This document shows, piece after piece, positions 1 to 7,952 of a DNA stretch of 64,000 bases. Positions within the stretch are counted from its first letter, which is position 1, and each line of letters opens with the position of its first letter. Origin of the DNA: Streptomyces sp. NBC_00443 (GTDB taxonomy: Bacteria; Actinomycetota; Actinomycetes; Streptomycetales; Streptomycetaceae); contig NZ_CP107917.1 in the NCBI RefSeq assembly GCF_036014175.1, forward strand, positions 6,386,001 to 6,450,000, read 5' to 3'. The translations under genes and the position numbers were made by a program. Below the pieces are notes generated by a model. That model had not been told where the DNA came from. It saw only the letters and a list, made by a program, of their open reading frames with translations, and searched no databases.

Positions 1-1
1 C

Positions 2-949
2 GAGGGGCGCCGCTCCACGCTCGATGACCGGCTGGTCGCCATGGTCGACGCCGGGAACAAGAAGCTCCAGAAGCTCGCGACGCAGCGTGACGCCCTCGCG
101 AAGCGGATCGCCGACGCGCAGAAGTTCGCGGCGGAGACGACGAAGGCCGCCGTCGACGCGTTCTCTCTGGCCAACCTGACGCAGGGCGCGGAGGCGTTCA
201 CGGCGAGGACGATCACGTCCGGGCTGGAGGACGCCGTCGCCCGGGTGAAGGCGTTCAGCGCCGACCTCAACCGGCTCGCGCGCCGAGGGCTGCGTAAGGA
301 TCTCCTCGCGCAGATCATCGGCCTCGGCCCTCAGCAGGGGGCGCAGCTCGCCGACGTGTTGGCCAACTCGACCAGCGACAACCTGAAGCGGATCAACAGC
401 CTTCAGGGGCAGCTCACGAAGGCGGCCGGCGCCCTTGGCAACACCTCGGCCGACGTGCTGTATGACGCGGGGAAGAACGCCGGGCGCGGCTTCCTGGAGG
501 GGCTGAAGGGTCAGCGCAAGTCCATCGAGAAGTTGATGTTGGACATTGCGCGGGGCATGCAGGCCGCCATCCGTACGGCGCTGAAGATCCGCAGCCCTTC
601 ACGGGTGTTCATGCGGATCGGTGACATGACCGGGGCCGGTCTGCACATCGGTCTGCTTCGCCGTCTGTCGGCGCTCCAGACCGCGAGCCAGGCCGCGGCC
701 CGGGTCATGGCCGACGGCATCGCCGCGCAGCTCCACGGGCTCAGCGCGGAGCCGATCCCGCTGACGCGCGGGCAGCGCTCGCGGCAGGCGTCCGACGCCG
801 GGAACTTCGCCGCGTTGTTCCGCGGCCGAGGACCCGGAGGCCCCGGCACGGTGATCAATAACAACTGGGAGATCCGCGAGGTGGGCAATGCGCACGTGAC
901 CGCGCAGCGCGTACTGAACCGGCTCGCGTTCGATGCGGGAGTGAGCTGA
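2..949 (+). CDS. Phage tail tape-measure protein, C-terminal part (cut by window edge)
   Basis: The frame is open to the left edge, so only about 315 C-terminal residues are visible. An Ala/Lys/Arg/Gln-rich helical stretch is followed by a segment reading KIRSPSRVFMRIGD near residue 200. That segment is a recognisable signature of the C-terminal part of actinophage and Firmicutes tape-measure proteins. These proteins run inside the siphophage tail tube and set its length. The stop overlaps the next start by one base (TGATG), as expected in a late tail operon. An ATG at 41 is internal and should not be taken as the start. The family call is good; the true length is unknown. Confidence 0.8.
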   Translation, partial: EGRRSTLDDRLVAMVDAGNKKLQKLATQRDALAKRIADAQKFAAETTKAAVDAFSLANLTQGAEAFTARTITSGLEDAVARVKAFSADLNRLARRGLRKDLLAQIIGLGPQQGAQLADVLANSTSDNLKRINSLQGQLTKAAGALGNTSADVLYDAGKNAGRGFLEGLKGQRKSIEKLMLDIARGMQAAIRTALKIRSPSRVFMRIGDMTGAGLHIGLLRRLSALQTASQAAARVMADGIAAQLHGLSAEPIPLTRGQRSRQASDAGNFAALFRGRGPGGPGTVINNNWEIREVGNAHVTAQRVLNRLAFDAGVS

Positions 950-2268
950 TGGCGGCCGAGTGGTACCTGAACTACGGCGGCGTCGAGGTCGCCAACCATG
1001 CCCGGCTGGAGGCGTACCTCGAAACCGTCGGCTCCCCGCTGTCGAGTCAGGGGGCGTGCGGCTGCCCCTCGTTCGGCGCCGCGATGCTGGAAGAGCTGCC
1101 GTACACCACGCCGGACGACCCCGACTCGCCGGCACCGTGGTACGACCCCGACGTCCCGGCGAGTCTCGAGTTCGCCGGGCTCCTGGTCCTCGACGTCGCC
1201 GGGCTCGACGACTACCCGGTCCAACGCACGGTGACCGGGGGGATCGCCGGGGGCGGCGCCATCGGCCCGGCCCGCGCGCTGCCCCGCACGATCACCGTCA
1301 CCGCCCTCGTCCTCGGCGCTACCTGCTGCGGGGTGGACTACGGGCTCCACTGGCTCGGGCAGGTGCTCCAGGGGTGCACGTCCGGGGAGTGCGACGGGGA
1401 CTGTCTCCAGGTGTTCAACTGCTGCCCCGGGGAGGAGCTGACCCCCGAGGAGTTCCAGACCCGGCACCGGCGGACGCTGCGCCGGGTCGCCCTCGTCGAG
1501 GGGCCGCGGGTGACCGCGCGCGCCGGCGACGGCTGCGGGATCGGCGAGTGCCAGAACGGCGCGGACATTCTCACCGTGGAGTTCGTCCTCACGGCGGCCG
1601 TGCCGTGGCTGTGGACGGACCCCATGCCGGTGCTGGAGGTCACCCCGCCCATGGACCTCGACGGGTCGTGTGTGGAGTGGTGCGTCCACCCGGCCGGGGA
1701 CGCCGGGTGTCCGGGCGGCTGCCGGTTCGCCGACTGCCCGGACCCGACCGCGGCGTGTGCCGACACCCGCTGTGCGGTCGACCCTCCTCCGCTGCCCGGG
1801 TCGCCGCTGAACACCTGCTTCTGCCTCCCCCTGGCGTCGGAGCGGGCCTGCTACGAGATGGACCTCACCGGCCGGCCGAACTGGTCGTCGGACGTGCCGG
1901 TCATCACCGTCCGCTCGGGGTCGTCGGAGCTGCGGAACCTGACGATCGAGATCTACGAGCAGAGCGAGGAGGGCCTGACGTGCGAGGAGACCGCCGACAT
2001 GGAACGGTGCTCGCCTCACTCGTTCTTCCACGTCGCCTACGTCCCGGCCGGTGGGGCGGTCACCCTCGACGGGCAGACCGGGCGGGCCACGGTCGAGTGC
2101 GGCGGGGTGTGCGAGTCGAGCCCGGACGTCTACGGCCGGGACGGGATGCCGGCGACGTACAAGCCCCTGGAGTGCGCGAGCTACTGCGTATGCATTTCCA
2201 CGGACCTCCAGGCGCCTCCTGCCCTTGACGCCCTCGTCACGGTCAACGTCTCGGGGAGGGGCCTGTAA
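949..2268 (+). CDS. Cysteine-rich minor tail (distal tail-type) protein
   Basis: This 439-residue protein follows the tape measure directly, where distal tail or tail-tip proteins sit in siphophage late operons. The N-terminal third (WYLNYGGVEVAN onward) resembles the minor tail proteins of Streptomyces and Arthrobacter phages. I count about 28 cysteines, many as CC, CxC or CxxxC, concentrated at residues 125-165 and 225-300. That is about 6 percent, far above normal for this GC-rich host. They could form disulfides or bind metal in the tail tip. The start overlaps the upstream stop and the stop overlaps the next start (TAATG), so translation is coupled. The role is inferred from position and general resemblance. 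Confidence 0.72.
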   Translation: MAAEWYLNYGGVEVANHARLEAYLETVGSPLSSQGACGCPSFGAAMLEELPYTTPDDPDSPAPWYDPDVPASLEFAGLLVLDVAGLDDYPVQRTVTGGIAGGGAIGPARALPRTITVTALVLGATCCGVDYGLHWLGQVLQGCTSGECDGDCLQVFNCCPGEELTPEEFQTRHRRTLRRVALVEGPRVTARAGDGCGIGECQNGADILTVEFVLTAAVPWLWTDPMPVLEVTPPMDLDGSCVEWCVHPAGDAGCPGGCRFADCPDPTAACADTRCAVDPPPLPGSPLNTCFCLPLASERACYEMDLTGRPNWSSDVPVITVRSGSSELRNLTIEIYEQSEEGLTCEETADMERCSPHSFFHVAYVPAGGAVTLDGQTGRATVECGGVCESSPDVYGRDGMPATYKPLECASYCVCISTDLQAPPALDALVTVNVSGRGL

Positions 2269-3308
2269 TGGCGGTCGCAGGGTGCGGTACCCATACGGCG
2301 CGGGTCGTCGACCGGAACGGGGCGACCGTCGCGACGGCTGACGTGCTCACCGAGACGGAATGGACGAGGACGCTCGACGCGGTGTCGACGGCCCGGGTGA
2401 CGATCCAGCCGGACGGCGACTGTTGCAACCGGCTCGGCCGGGTGTCGACCTGGCGGCACCGGCTGATGATCTTCCGTGACGAGCAATACGTGTGGGACGG
2501 GCCGGTCACCGGGATCTCGTGGTCCCTGGGGCAAGTGGAGCTGCGCGCACAGGACGTGCTCGCGTGGCTGGACAACCGGGTCCCGCACGCCTCCCGGACG
2601 TTCACGAACGTCGACCTCGCCGAGATCGCGGCATGGCTTATCGAGGACGGCTACGCCCCCGACGACCCGGGGCACACGGTGCGGGTCGTCGACCCGGCCG
2701 GAGTCACCGGCTCGCGGACGTACACGATCGGGGTCGGGCAGACCGGGGACCACCTCCGCCAGCTCGCCGAGGCCGGGATCGACTTCACGGCGATCGGGTC
2801 GACGATCCTCCTCCTCCCGGAAACCCACATGGCCAACGTCGGCCGCCTCTCCGACGTCGACCTCCCCGAGGGCCTGGAGGTCGCCGAGGACGGCGCGTCC
2901 CTCGTCACCCGGTGGGTCGTCGCCGGGTCCGAGGACAGCGGCGCCATCGGCTCGTTCGGCGGCGTCGATCCCTACTACGGGTTGCACGAGCGGTACGTCG
3001 AGATGAGCGAGATCACCGACAACACCTCGGCGGCCGAGGCGGCGAAGGCCCGCCAGCGGGTGTCTCGGGTGGTGCCCGTGTTCGTCGACACCCAGCAAGT
3101 CACCATCAGCCCGGACGCGGCGATCGACGTGCCCTCGCTCGTGCCCGGCTGGACCCTCGACGTCACCTCGGCGTCGACGTGCCGTCAGGTGTCCCAGCGG
3201 CTGAAGATCACCGGCGTGCGGGTGCAGGAGACCGGCGGCGACGAGGACACCCCCGGCACGGAGAGCGTGCAAGTCCAGGTAGCAGCGAGCGGAGCGGAGG
3301 CCGCCTGA
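2268..3308 (+). CDS. Minor tail protein, baseplate-hub-like
   Basis: This 346-residue protein is the second large gene after the tape measure. The first ~100 residues (RVVDRNGATVATADVLTE, then MIFRDEQYVWDGPVTGI) have the beta-rich pattern of siphophage hub proteins (Gp37-like or prophage endopeptidase tail families). The C-terminal half has the form expected of the hub's second beta domain. I see no peptidase or glycosidase motif, so a structural role is more likely than enzymatic. It overlaps both neighbours by one base (TAATG and TGATG), and GGGGAGGGG just upstream serves as ribosome binding site. The family call is moderate and the exact hub role is inferred. Confidence 0.65.
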   Translation: MAVAGCGTHTARVVDRNGATVATADVLTETEWTRTLDAVSTARVTIQPDGDCCNRLGRVSTWRHRLMIFRDEQYVWDGPVTGISWSLGQVELRAQDVLAWLDNRVPHASRTFTNVDLAEIAAWLIEDGYAPDDPGHTVRVVDPAGVTGSRTYTIGVGQTGDHLRQLAEAGIDFTAIGSTILLLPETHMANVGRLSDVDLPEGLEVAEDGASLVTRWVVAGSEDSGAIGSFGGVDPYYGLHERYVEMSEITDNTSAAEAAKARQRVSRVVPVFVDTQQVTISPDAAIDVPSLVPGWTLDVTSASTCRQVSQRLKITGVRVQETGGDEDTPGTESVQVQVAASGAEAA

Positions 3309-3769
3309 TGGCGATGCGTGGATCCCCGGCGCGACGGGTGGTCGGCAACCCCCTCGCCGGCGTCCTCGGCCACCTCGACCAGCGGGCCAGGATCGGCGGT
3401 CAGCGCCGCGCCGCGAGGACCGAGGGGCCGCGCGAGGAGGACCCGCCCCCGCCCGCCCCCGCCGCGCCCGTCGCGGCGCCCGGCGGCCCCCTGGCGGCCG
3501 TCCTGGAGACCGAGGAGGACGGACGGGCACGGTGGGCGTTCCCGGCCCCGTACGGCACCGTCCCGGCCGTCACAGCGACCGCCGTCGACCCGGACCCGGG
3601 CGACGACGAGCGCACGGTGTGGGCAGCGCTGGAGGAGGTCACCGGCTGGTACGCGACCGTCCGCGTCTGGCAGACCAGGCCCCGCCGCGGTACCGGGGTC
3701 GCGGCCCCTGCCGGGGCGGGCGTGCGCGTCCATGTGATGGCGGCCGCCGTACCCTCCGGGCATGACTGA
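3308..3769 (+). CDS. Small phage tail protein (hypothetical)
   Basis: This 153-residue frame starts at the ATG in the TGATG overlap with the preceding gene. Residues 1-40 are basic, 45-65 are a Pro/Ala linker, and the C-terminal ~85 residues form a beta-rich domain (WAFPAPYGTVPAVTATAV, then GVRVHVMAAAV). That C-terminal pattern recurs in small actinophage tail or fibre genes just after the hub. No catalytic motif is seen. A longer frame beginning at 2492 is only the out-of-frame extension under the hub gene. A structural tail role is inferred from position. Confidence 0.6.
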   Translation: MAMRGSPARRVVGNPLAGVLGHLDQRARIGGQRRAARTEGPREEDPPPPAPAAPVAAPGGPLAAVLETEEDGRARWAFPAPYGTVPAVTATAVDPDPGDDERTVWAALEEVTGWYATVRVWQTRPRRGTGVAAPAGAGVRVHVMAAAVPSGHD

Positions 3770-4058
3770 CCGCACCCTCGCCCGCCCGTTCCAACTCCAC
3801 CTGCCCGGGGAGCGGGTGCTCCACGGGGCGCAGTTCCCCAGCGGCCGGGCCTTCGTCGACGGCGCCGAGGACGAGCAGGAACTCCCGGTGTACGGCATCA
3901 GCCTCGGCGCGGTGCTGGAGCGGTTCCCCGGCGGGGTCGTCCTGTGGCTCGAAGATCTCTACCGCCTCGACGACCCTCGGCGCTGCTCCTGCTGCTCGGT
4001 CGACGAGCGGTGTTCGGGCTGCGGCCGGTGCTCGGCCGTCTGCTCGGGCTGCGGCTGA
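3762..4058 (+). CDS. Hypothetical phage protein with a cysteine cluster at the C-terminus
   Basis: This 98-residue gene overlaps its upstream neighbour by 8 bases. The N-terminal 70 residues are an acidic beta-type sequence with no recognised family. The last 24 residues contain eight cysteines in CxCC, CxxC and CxxxC spacing, suggesting a zinc or iron-sulfur knuckle or a disulfide knot. It sits between tail genes and the first copy of the repeated leader element, so it may contribute to the tail tip. I do not recognise it. Confidence 0.5.
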   Translation: MTDRTLARPFQLHLPGERVLHGAQFPSGRAFVDGAEDEQELPVYGISLGAVLERFPGGVVLWLEDLYRLDDPRRCSCCSVDERCSGCGRCSAVCSGCG

Positions 4059-4062
4059 CGAT

Positions 4063-4097
4063 TACCCTGCTGGTCGTGCCGCTGGTTGTGGGCCGGG
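4063..4097 (+). promoter_or_regulatory. Repeated phage leader element, copy 1, with a -10-like box
   Basis: TACCCT (4063-4068) is followed after 9 bases by GCCGCTGGTTGTGGGCCGGG (4078-4097), 28 bases before the GTG of the glycine-rich tail gene. The 20-mer recurs at 5026 (identical) and 6275 (one change), each behind a TACNNT hexamer and ahead of a tail gene. No -35 consensus is apparent. It could be a late promoter with a conserved transcribed start, or a leader that affects translation or stability. Confidence 0.6.
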
Positions 4098-4125
4098 CCG
4101 TCCCTCTCCTGCCTGGAGTGCGCCC

Positions 4126-4848
4126 GTGGCCAGTGTGTGTGTCGATGACAGCTACTTCGACGTCGGACCTGACGGTCGGCTGACGATGGTCCCCGGTTCC
4201 CTGGGGCTGCGAGACATCCTGTACTTCAAGGAGTCGGGAACCCACGAGTTCAACAAGGCCGCCTATCCCTGGCTCGCCCGTATTTGGGTCCAGGTCCAGG
4301 CAGCCGGGGGCGGCGCGGCCGGCGCGAGGGCGAATGCGGGCCAACTGGTCGCCGGACCGGGGGGAACGGGCGGCGGGTACGCGGAGCGGCTGATCGAGGC
4401 ATCGGCGCTCGGCGCGACGGAGACGATCGTCGTCGGCGAGCCCGGCAGCGCGGGCACCCCGACCGTCGACGGTGGCAACGGCGGGAACAGCTCCTTCGGT
4501 GGGTTCTGCACCGCGAACGGGGGCTTCGGCGGACAGGTGGTCATGTCCTCGGGGGCGGGGCCGGTCTGCTACTCGGGTATGGCTGGCCCTCTCGCCGGGA
4601 TCGGTGATATCGCCGAGGGCGGAGGGGCGAGCGGCGGCCCGTTCCGGATCAGCGGGGAGCAGGGGCAGAGCGGCCCGGGTGGCGACGCGCGGCTCGGTCA
4701 CGGCGGGTGGCAGCGTGCCTCTACCGGTGGCGGCGGTGCGGGCCGCGGCTACGGCGGAGGCGCGGCCGGCGCCCTCGCGCGGGACGGCGACAGCACGAAC
4801 GGCACCCCCGGACAGGGCGGCGTCGTGATCGTCTGGCTCTACGGCTGA
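4126..4848 (+). CDS. Glycine-rich phage tail fibre or adhesin-like protein
   Basis: This 240-residue protein starts at GTG with GGAG 8 bases upstream. After a ~55-residue N-terminal domain, the remainder is dominated by Gly/Ala/Ser runs (GGGAAGA, GGNGGNSSFGG, GGGGAGRGYGGG) ending in GGVVIVWLYG. Glycine-rich repeats with a terminal hydrophobic strand are typical of phage receptor-binding or tail-tip adhesins, whose polyglycine helices pack into a tip domain. A host-recognition role is inferred from composition and position. It is preceded by leader element copy 1, so it may be expressed separately from the upstream coupled genes. Confidence 0.65.
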   Translation: MASVCVDDSYFDVGPDGRLTMVPGSLGLRDILYFKESGTHEFNKAAYPWLARIWVQVQAAGGGAAGARANAGQLVAGPGGTGGGYAERLIEASALGATETIVVGEPGSAGTPTVDGGNGGNSSFGGFCTANGGFGGQVVMSSGAGPVCYSGMAGPLAGIGDIAEGGGASGGPFRISGEQGQSGPGGDARLGHGGWQRASTGGGGAGRGYGGGAAGALARDGDSTNGTPGQGGVVIVWLYG

Positions 4849-4857
4849 CCCCGATCC

Positions 4858-5002
4858 CGGACGGATCGTCCGCCCGCGGACGGACGGCGTCCGCGCAGCT
4901 CAGCGACCCCGTCCGCCCCCTGGCGTCCGACCTCGTCCGCCCCTGGACGGACGGTCCGTCCGGGGCGCGTCCGCCCCTCGTCCGCCGGGCGGACGCGAGG
5001 GG
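4858..5002 (+). terminator. GTCCGCC-repeat intergenic region ending in a terminator hairpin
   Basis: The gap after the glycine-rich gene carries at least seven copies of GTCCG(CC) in either orientation. It includes a 17-bp palindrome GGACGGAC-G-GTCCGTCC (4945-4961). It ends with hairpin CCCCTCG-TCCGC / GCGGA-CG-CGAGGGG (4974-5002, a 12-bp stem with a 2-base bulge). The hairpin finishes 6 bases before the next -10-like box, so termination followed by fresh initiation is plausible. No T-run follows, as is usual in Streptomyces. Confidence 0.55.
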
Positions 5003-5008
5003 GCGGCA

Positions 5009-5045
5009 TACAGTGGACGGTGCGCGCCGCTGGTTGTGGGCCGGG
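5009..5045 (+). promoter_or_regulatory. Repeated phage leader element, copy 2
   Basis: TACAGT (5009-5014), then 11 bases, then the 20-mer GCCGCTGGTTGTGGGCCGGG (5026-5045), 31 bases before a GTG start. Here GGTTGT (5032-5037) can pair with ACAACC (5051-5056), giving a short hairpin in the leader. It lies immediately downstream of the hairpin terminator. Confidence 0.6.
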
Positions 5046-5076
5046 CCGAGACAACCCCGCGAGGACGGTGGGATCT

Positions 5077-5910
5077 GTGGCGCGATGCGGCTGCGGTGGC
5101 GGCCTGTGTAACTGCGTGGTCGAGGCCGGGACGAACGTCGTCGTGTCCGGGTCCGGCTCGGCGGCGAACCCCTACGTGGTGAGTGCGGAGGTCCCGTGCG
5201 AGGACGTCCGCGCGTGCCTGTCGGCCGGGCCCGGGATCAACTTCAACCAGGCGAGCGGAGAGATCTCCGCCGACGTCTCCGGGCAGGCGGGCAACAACCT
5301 CGTCGTCGGGCCCGACGGCCTGTATGTGGCGACGGCTGGCGGCGCGGTCCTCACCGGGTGCGGTCTCGACGGCGACGGCACCGGCAGTGCGCCCCTCGTC
5401 GCGGCCACCCAGGCATGGCCCTATCCGTGCTCTGTCGACACCGAGGCGGGCGGCGTCTACTGCGACAGCAGCGGCGTCCTGCGCTCCGACCCTCGACCCC
5501 GGATGACGTTCACCTCGTACTTCGACGAGCGCGACTACCCGGACGTCCCGGTCCCCGCGGCGGCGACGACCGTGATCGACTCGTTCACCGTCAACGTCAC
5601 CAATCCAGATCCGTGCCGCCCGGCGCAGGTCTACACCGAGCGCGAGGTAGACGTCCGCGTCGTCCTCCCGGCCGGGGCCGGGGCGGGCACCGGGCACGGC
5701 TCCGACGAGATGTTCTACATGCGGAACACGGGGACCGGCACGATCGTCGGCGCGCACGCGCAGGCCACGAAGTTCCTGCCCGAGACGTTCACGCTCGGCC
5801 CCGGCGCGACGGCGCCGATCACCCTGAACGCGACGGCCGGCCGGGGCTCGGGCGGCGCGTACTACTACCTCGTCAACTTCGTCCTGCGGGCCCTGATCAT
5901 CAGTCTGTGA
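5077..5910 (+). CDS. Phage tail fibre/spike-like protein
   Basis: I place the start at GTG 5077 rather than the longer frame from 5020, because the upstream part is the repeated leader element and GAGGA lies at 5061-5065. The 277-residue product opens with a compact cysteine knot (CGCGGGLCNC). Beta-repeat sequence typical of tail fibres follows (VSGSGSAANPYVVS, NLVVGPDGLYVATAGG). The C-terminal ~120 residues look like a carbohydrate-binding or head domain ending in hydrophobic LRALIISL. A role in host-surface contact is inferred. I recognise the style, not a named family. Confidence 0.6.
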   Translation: MARCGCGGGLCNCVVEAGTNVVVSGSGSAANPYVVSAEVPCEDVRACLSAGPGINFNQASGEISADVSGQAGNNLVVGPDGLYVATAGGAVLTGCGLDGDGTGSAPLVAATQAWPYPCSVDTEAGGVYCDSSGVLRSDPRPRMTFTSYFDERDYPDVPVPAAATTVIDSFTVNVTNPDPCRPAQVYTEREVDVRVVLPAGAGAGTGHGSDEMFYMRNTGTGTIVGAHAQATKFLPETFTLGPGATAPITLNATAGRGSGGAYYYLVNFVLRALIISL

Positions 5911-5921
5911 GGAGCGCACCC

Positions 5922-6254
5922 ATGCTCGACGTCCCCGGCCTGCCCGGTCTGCCGCTGCCCGACCTCGTCACGAAGACGCTGTATGTCCTCTTCCCGGACG
6001 GCATGCTCAGCCAGATCACCGCGTCCGCCGTCACCGAGCCCGCCCTCCCCGAGGGCGCGAAGCTGGTGACGCAGGAGCGTTACGAGGAACTGCGCGGGCA
6101 GATGCGCGAGCGGCATGAGGCGCGGCTCGCCGAGATGGAGGCCGTCGAGGCGCAGCTCCGACGCGACCAGTACGACGACCTCCTAGCGGCCGGTGTCCGG
6201 GAGGCGACCGCGCGGTCCCTGTCCGGCTACGACGGTCCGGCCGAGGGGGCGTAA
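5922..6254 (+). CDS. Small phage protein with predicted coiled coil
   Basis: This 110-residue frame starts at ATG with GAGGAG 8 bases upstream, just after the fibre gene. A short domain (LVTKTLYVLFPDGMLSQ) is followed by a charged helix of about 40 residues rich in E, R and Q, a likely coiled coil. It may be a chaperone or attachment protein for the fibre, by position only. No family is recognised. Confidence 0.55.
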   Translation: MLDVPGLPGLPLPDLVTKTLYVLFPDGMLSQITASAVTEPALPEGAKLVTQERYEELRGQMRERHEARLAEMEAVEAQLRRDQYDDLLAAGVREATARSLSGYDGPAEGA

Positions 6255-6257
6255 AGC

Positions 6258-6294
6258 TACACTCCGAGCACGACGCCGCTGGTTCTGGGCCGGG
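6258..6294 (+). promoter_or_regulatory. Repeated phage leader element, copy 3
   Basis: TACACT (6258-6263), then 11 bases, then GCCGCTGGTTCTGGGCCGGG (6275-6294, one mismatch to the other copies), 26 bases before ATG 6321. TCTG and CAGA around the conserved GGGCCGGG could form a small stem in this copy. Confidence 0.6.
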
Positions 6295-6320
6295 CAGACC
6301 TCCTCCCACGGGAGACGTCC

Positions 6321-6626
6321 ATGTCCCACAGCGAGGTTTCCCCACCTCGGCCCACGGTCGGCCGGATCGTTCATTACCGCAGCCACGGCACGCCGATCCG
6401 TGAGGACGGCACACAGGCGCATCCGCCGCGGTGCCGGGCTGCGCTCATCACCGACGTCTACGACGAGACCAACCCGCACCCCGACCCCGAGGTAATCCCG
6501 GGGGTCGAGGGCGCGGAGTGGGTCGCGCTGCACGTCTTCAACCCGCGCGGCGACTTCTACGACGACGCCTGTCACGACGAGACCACGAAGCTCGGCGGTA
6601 CCTGGCACTACCCGGAGCGTGTGTGA
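6321..6626 (+). CDS. Conserved small actinophage protein (hypothetical)
   Basis: This 101-residue protein starts at ATG with GGGAG 8 bases upstream. The motif order (VGRIVHYRSHGTPIREDG near the start, then CRAALITDV, WVALHVFNP, GGTWHYPE) is one I associate with small genes found widely in actinophage genomes next to the lysis cassette. Its function is not known to me. It has a beta-rich domain with one central cysteine and no membrane segment. The stop overlaps the endolysin start (TGATG), suggesting coupling with lysis genes. Confidence 0.6.
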   Translation: MSHSEVSPPRPTVGRIVHYRSHGTPIREDGTQAHPPRCRAALITDVYDETNPHPDPEVIPGVEGAEWVALHVFNPRGDFYDDACHDETTKLGGTWHYPERV

Positions 6627-7720
6627 TGGCTGCTCCCATGGCGCCGGCCGACTGGCGCCGGGCGCTGAAGGCCGAGGGCGTCCGCTTCATCGAGCTCGAC
6701 GGGTGGACCACCCGGGGCCGGGACCAGGCCACCGGCAAGACCTTCGGCCCGGTGAACGGGGTCCTCAACCACCACACCGCCGGGCGTGACTCCCTCGACC
6801 TGATCGCCTACCGCGGGCAGGGGGCGGCCGTCCCGCCGCCCCTGGCTCACGCGCTGCTGCGTAAGGACGGCGTCGTCGTCCTGGTCGCCGACGGCCGCGC
6901 GAACCATGCCGGTCTGGCGGCGAAGAACTCGTTCGACGCGATCGTTGCCGAGAAGCCGATCCCGAGGCCGTCCAAGGCGTCCGGGACGGTCGACGGCAAT
7001 GACCACCTGTACGGCCTGGAGACGGAGAATCTCGGCAACGGGACGGACGTCTACACCCGGGCCCAGTACGACGCATGGGTCCGCTTCAACGCCGCGATCT
7101 GCCGCTTCCACGGCTGGGGCGCCGGATCCTGCGCCGGGCACCTGGAGACCAGCGTCGAGGGCAAGCCCGACCCGAAGGGGCCCGTCGACGGCTACGGCCG
7201 GCGCGGTCGCTTCCAGTTCACCATGGGGCAGCTCCGCGCCGACGTCCATGAGCGCCTGGCGCACGCGCCGAGCTGGTCCCCGCCCACCGAGGAGGTCACC
7301 ACCATGCCCGATTACGTGAACCTGGGGCTCGCGCACGGCTACCAGCTCGCTCCCGGTACGTGGGACGACGTGGAGTTCACGACCGAGTGGAACGACGAGG
7401 CCGGGGACCACGACCCGAACAGCCCGACGTTCGTGGAGGGGCCGGCCGGGTTCACCGGGTCCGTGTCGTTCCGCTTCGCGCACCTGCCGGTGGGCGAGGT
7501 CGTCCAGGTCCGCATGTCGGAATACGACGCGGCCGGGGAGCTGAAGGCGAACCATCCGATTCACGAGGTGATCGGCACGGCGGGCGGCACGTTCTCCGTG
7601 GTGCCCCTGACGAAGCGGGTCGGCCCCGGCCGGTCCATGCGGGTCCGGCTGCTGAACCAGTCGGAGGAACACATCGAGGTCGCCAGCGCCGTCCTGACGG
7701 CGTGGGTGTGGGAGGGCTGA
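6626..7720 (+). CDS. Endolysin: N-acetylmuramoyl-L-alanine amidase
   Basis: This 364-residue phage lysin cleaves the amide bond between N-acetylmuramic acid and the peptide stem. Residues ~30-215 match the Amidase_2/PGRP fold: NGVLNHHTAGRDS gives the first zinc histidine, LYGLETENLG the core strand, and SCAGHLETSVEGKPDPKG the later histidine plus the acidic/lysine region. After a proline-rich linker (~residue 225) comes a ~130-residue beta-sandwich, probably the wall-binding domain. The start is the ATG in the TGATG overlap; a second ATG lies 12 bases on. It has no signal peptide, so release would depend on the adjacent membrane proteins. Confidence 0.88.
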   Translation: MAAPMAPADWRRALKAEGVRFIELDGWTTRGRDQATGKTFGPVNGVLNHHTAGRDSLDLIAYRGQGAAVPPPLAHALLRKDGVVVLVADGRANHAGLAAKNSFDAIVAEKPIPRPSKASGTVDGNDHLYGLETENLGNGTDVYTRAQYDAWVRFNAAICRFHGWGAGSCAGHLETSVEGKPDPKGPVDGYGRRGRFQFTMGQLRADVHERLAHAPSWSPPTEEVTTMPDYVNLGLAHGYQLAPGTWDDVEFTTEWNDEAGDHDPNSPTFVEGPAGFTGSVSFRFAHLPVGEVVQVRMSEYDAAGELKANHPIHEVIGTAGGTFSVVPLTKRVGPGRSMRVRLLNQSEEHIEVASAVLTAWVWEG

Positions 7721-7723
7721 GCC

Positions 7724-7948
7724 ATGGCAGAGCCGATCGAGCGCAAGGTGAAGTGGGCGACCGCCGCGGCTTACCTGACGTCGTCGGGGCTCCTCGGAGT
7801 GCTCGCCGCGGTGCAGGACAACGCCCGGGTCCTGGAGCCGCTGCCCGACAGCATCAGCCCCCTCGTCCTGTCCCTGGTCCCCGGCCTGATCACGTTCGCC
7901 GCCGGGTGGAAGGCGAGGCACACGCCGCGCCCCAACCTGCGGAGGTGA
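7724..7948 (+). CDS. Holin-like membrane protein
   Basis: This 74-residue protein starts 4 bases after the endolysin stop. Two hydrophobic segments (~residues 17-32 and 45-60) flank a short polar turn, with a basic tail RHTPRPNLRR. The IERKVKWATAAAYL opening resembles r1t-type and other small actinophage holins. Holins open the cytoplasmic membrane so the endolysin reaches the wall. The role is inferred from size, topology and position. Confidence 0.75.
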   Translation: MAEPIERKVKWATAAAYLTSSGLLGVLAAVQDNARVLEPLPDSISPLVLSLVPGLITFAAGWKARHTPRPNLRR

Positions 7949-7952
7949 GCGG

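Noticed and set aside
511..2031. 506-residue minus-strand frame opposite the tape measure and minor tail genes
   Set aside because: Arg/Pro/Gly-rich shadow of clearly coding plus-strand genes.
4858..5002. GTCCGCC repeats as a possible CRISPR array
   Set aside because: Units are 7-9 bases, in both orientations and irregularly spaced, with no spacers of constant length and no cas genes.
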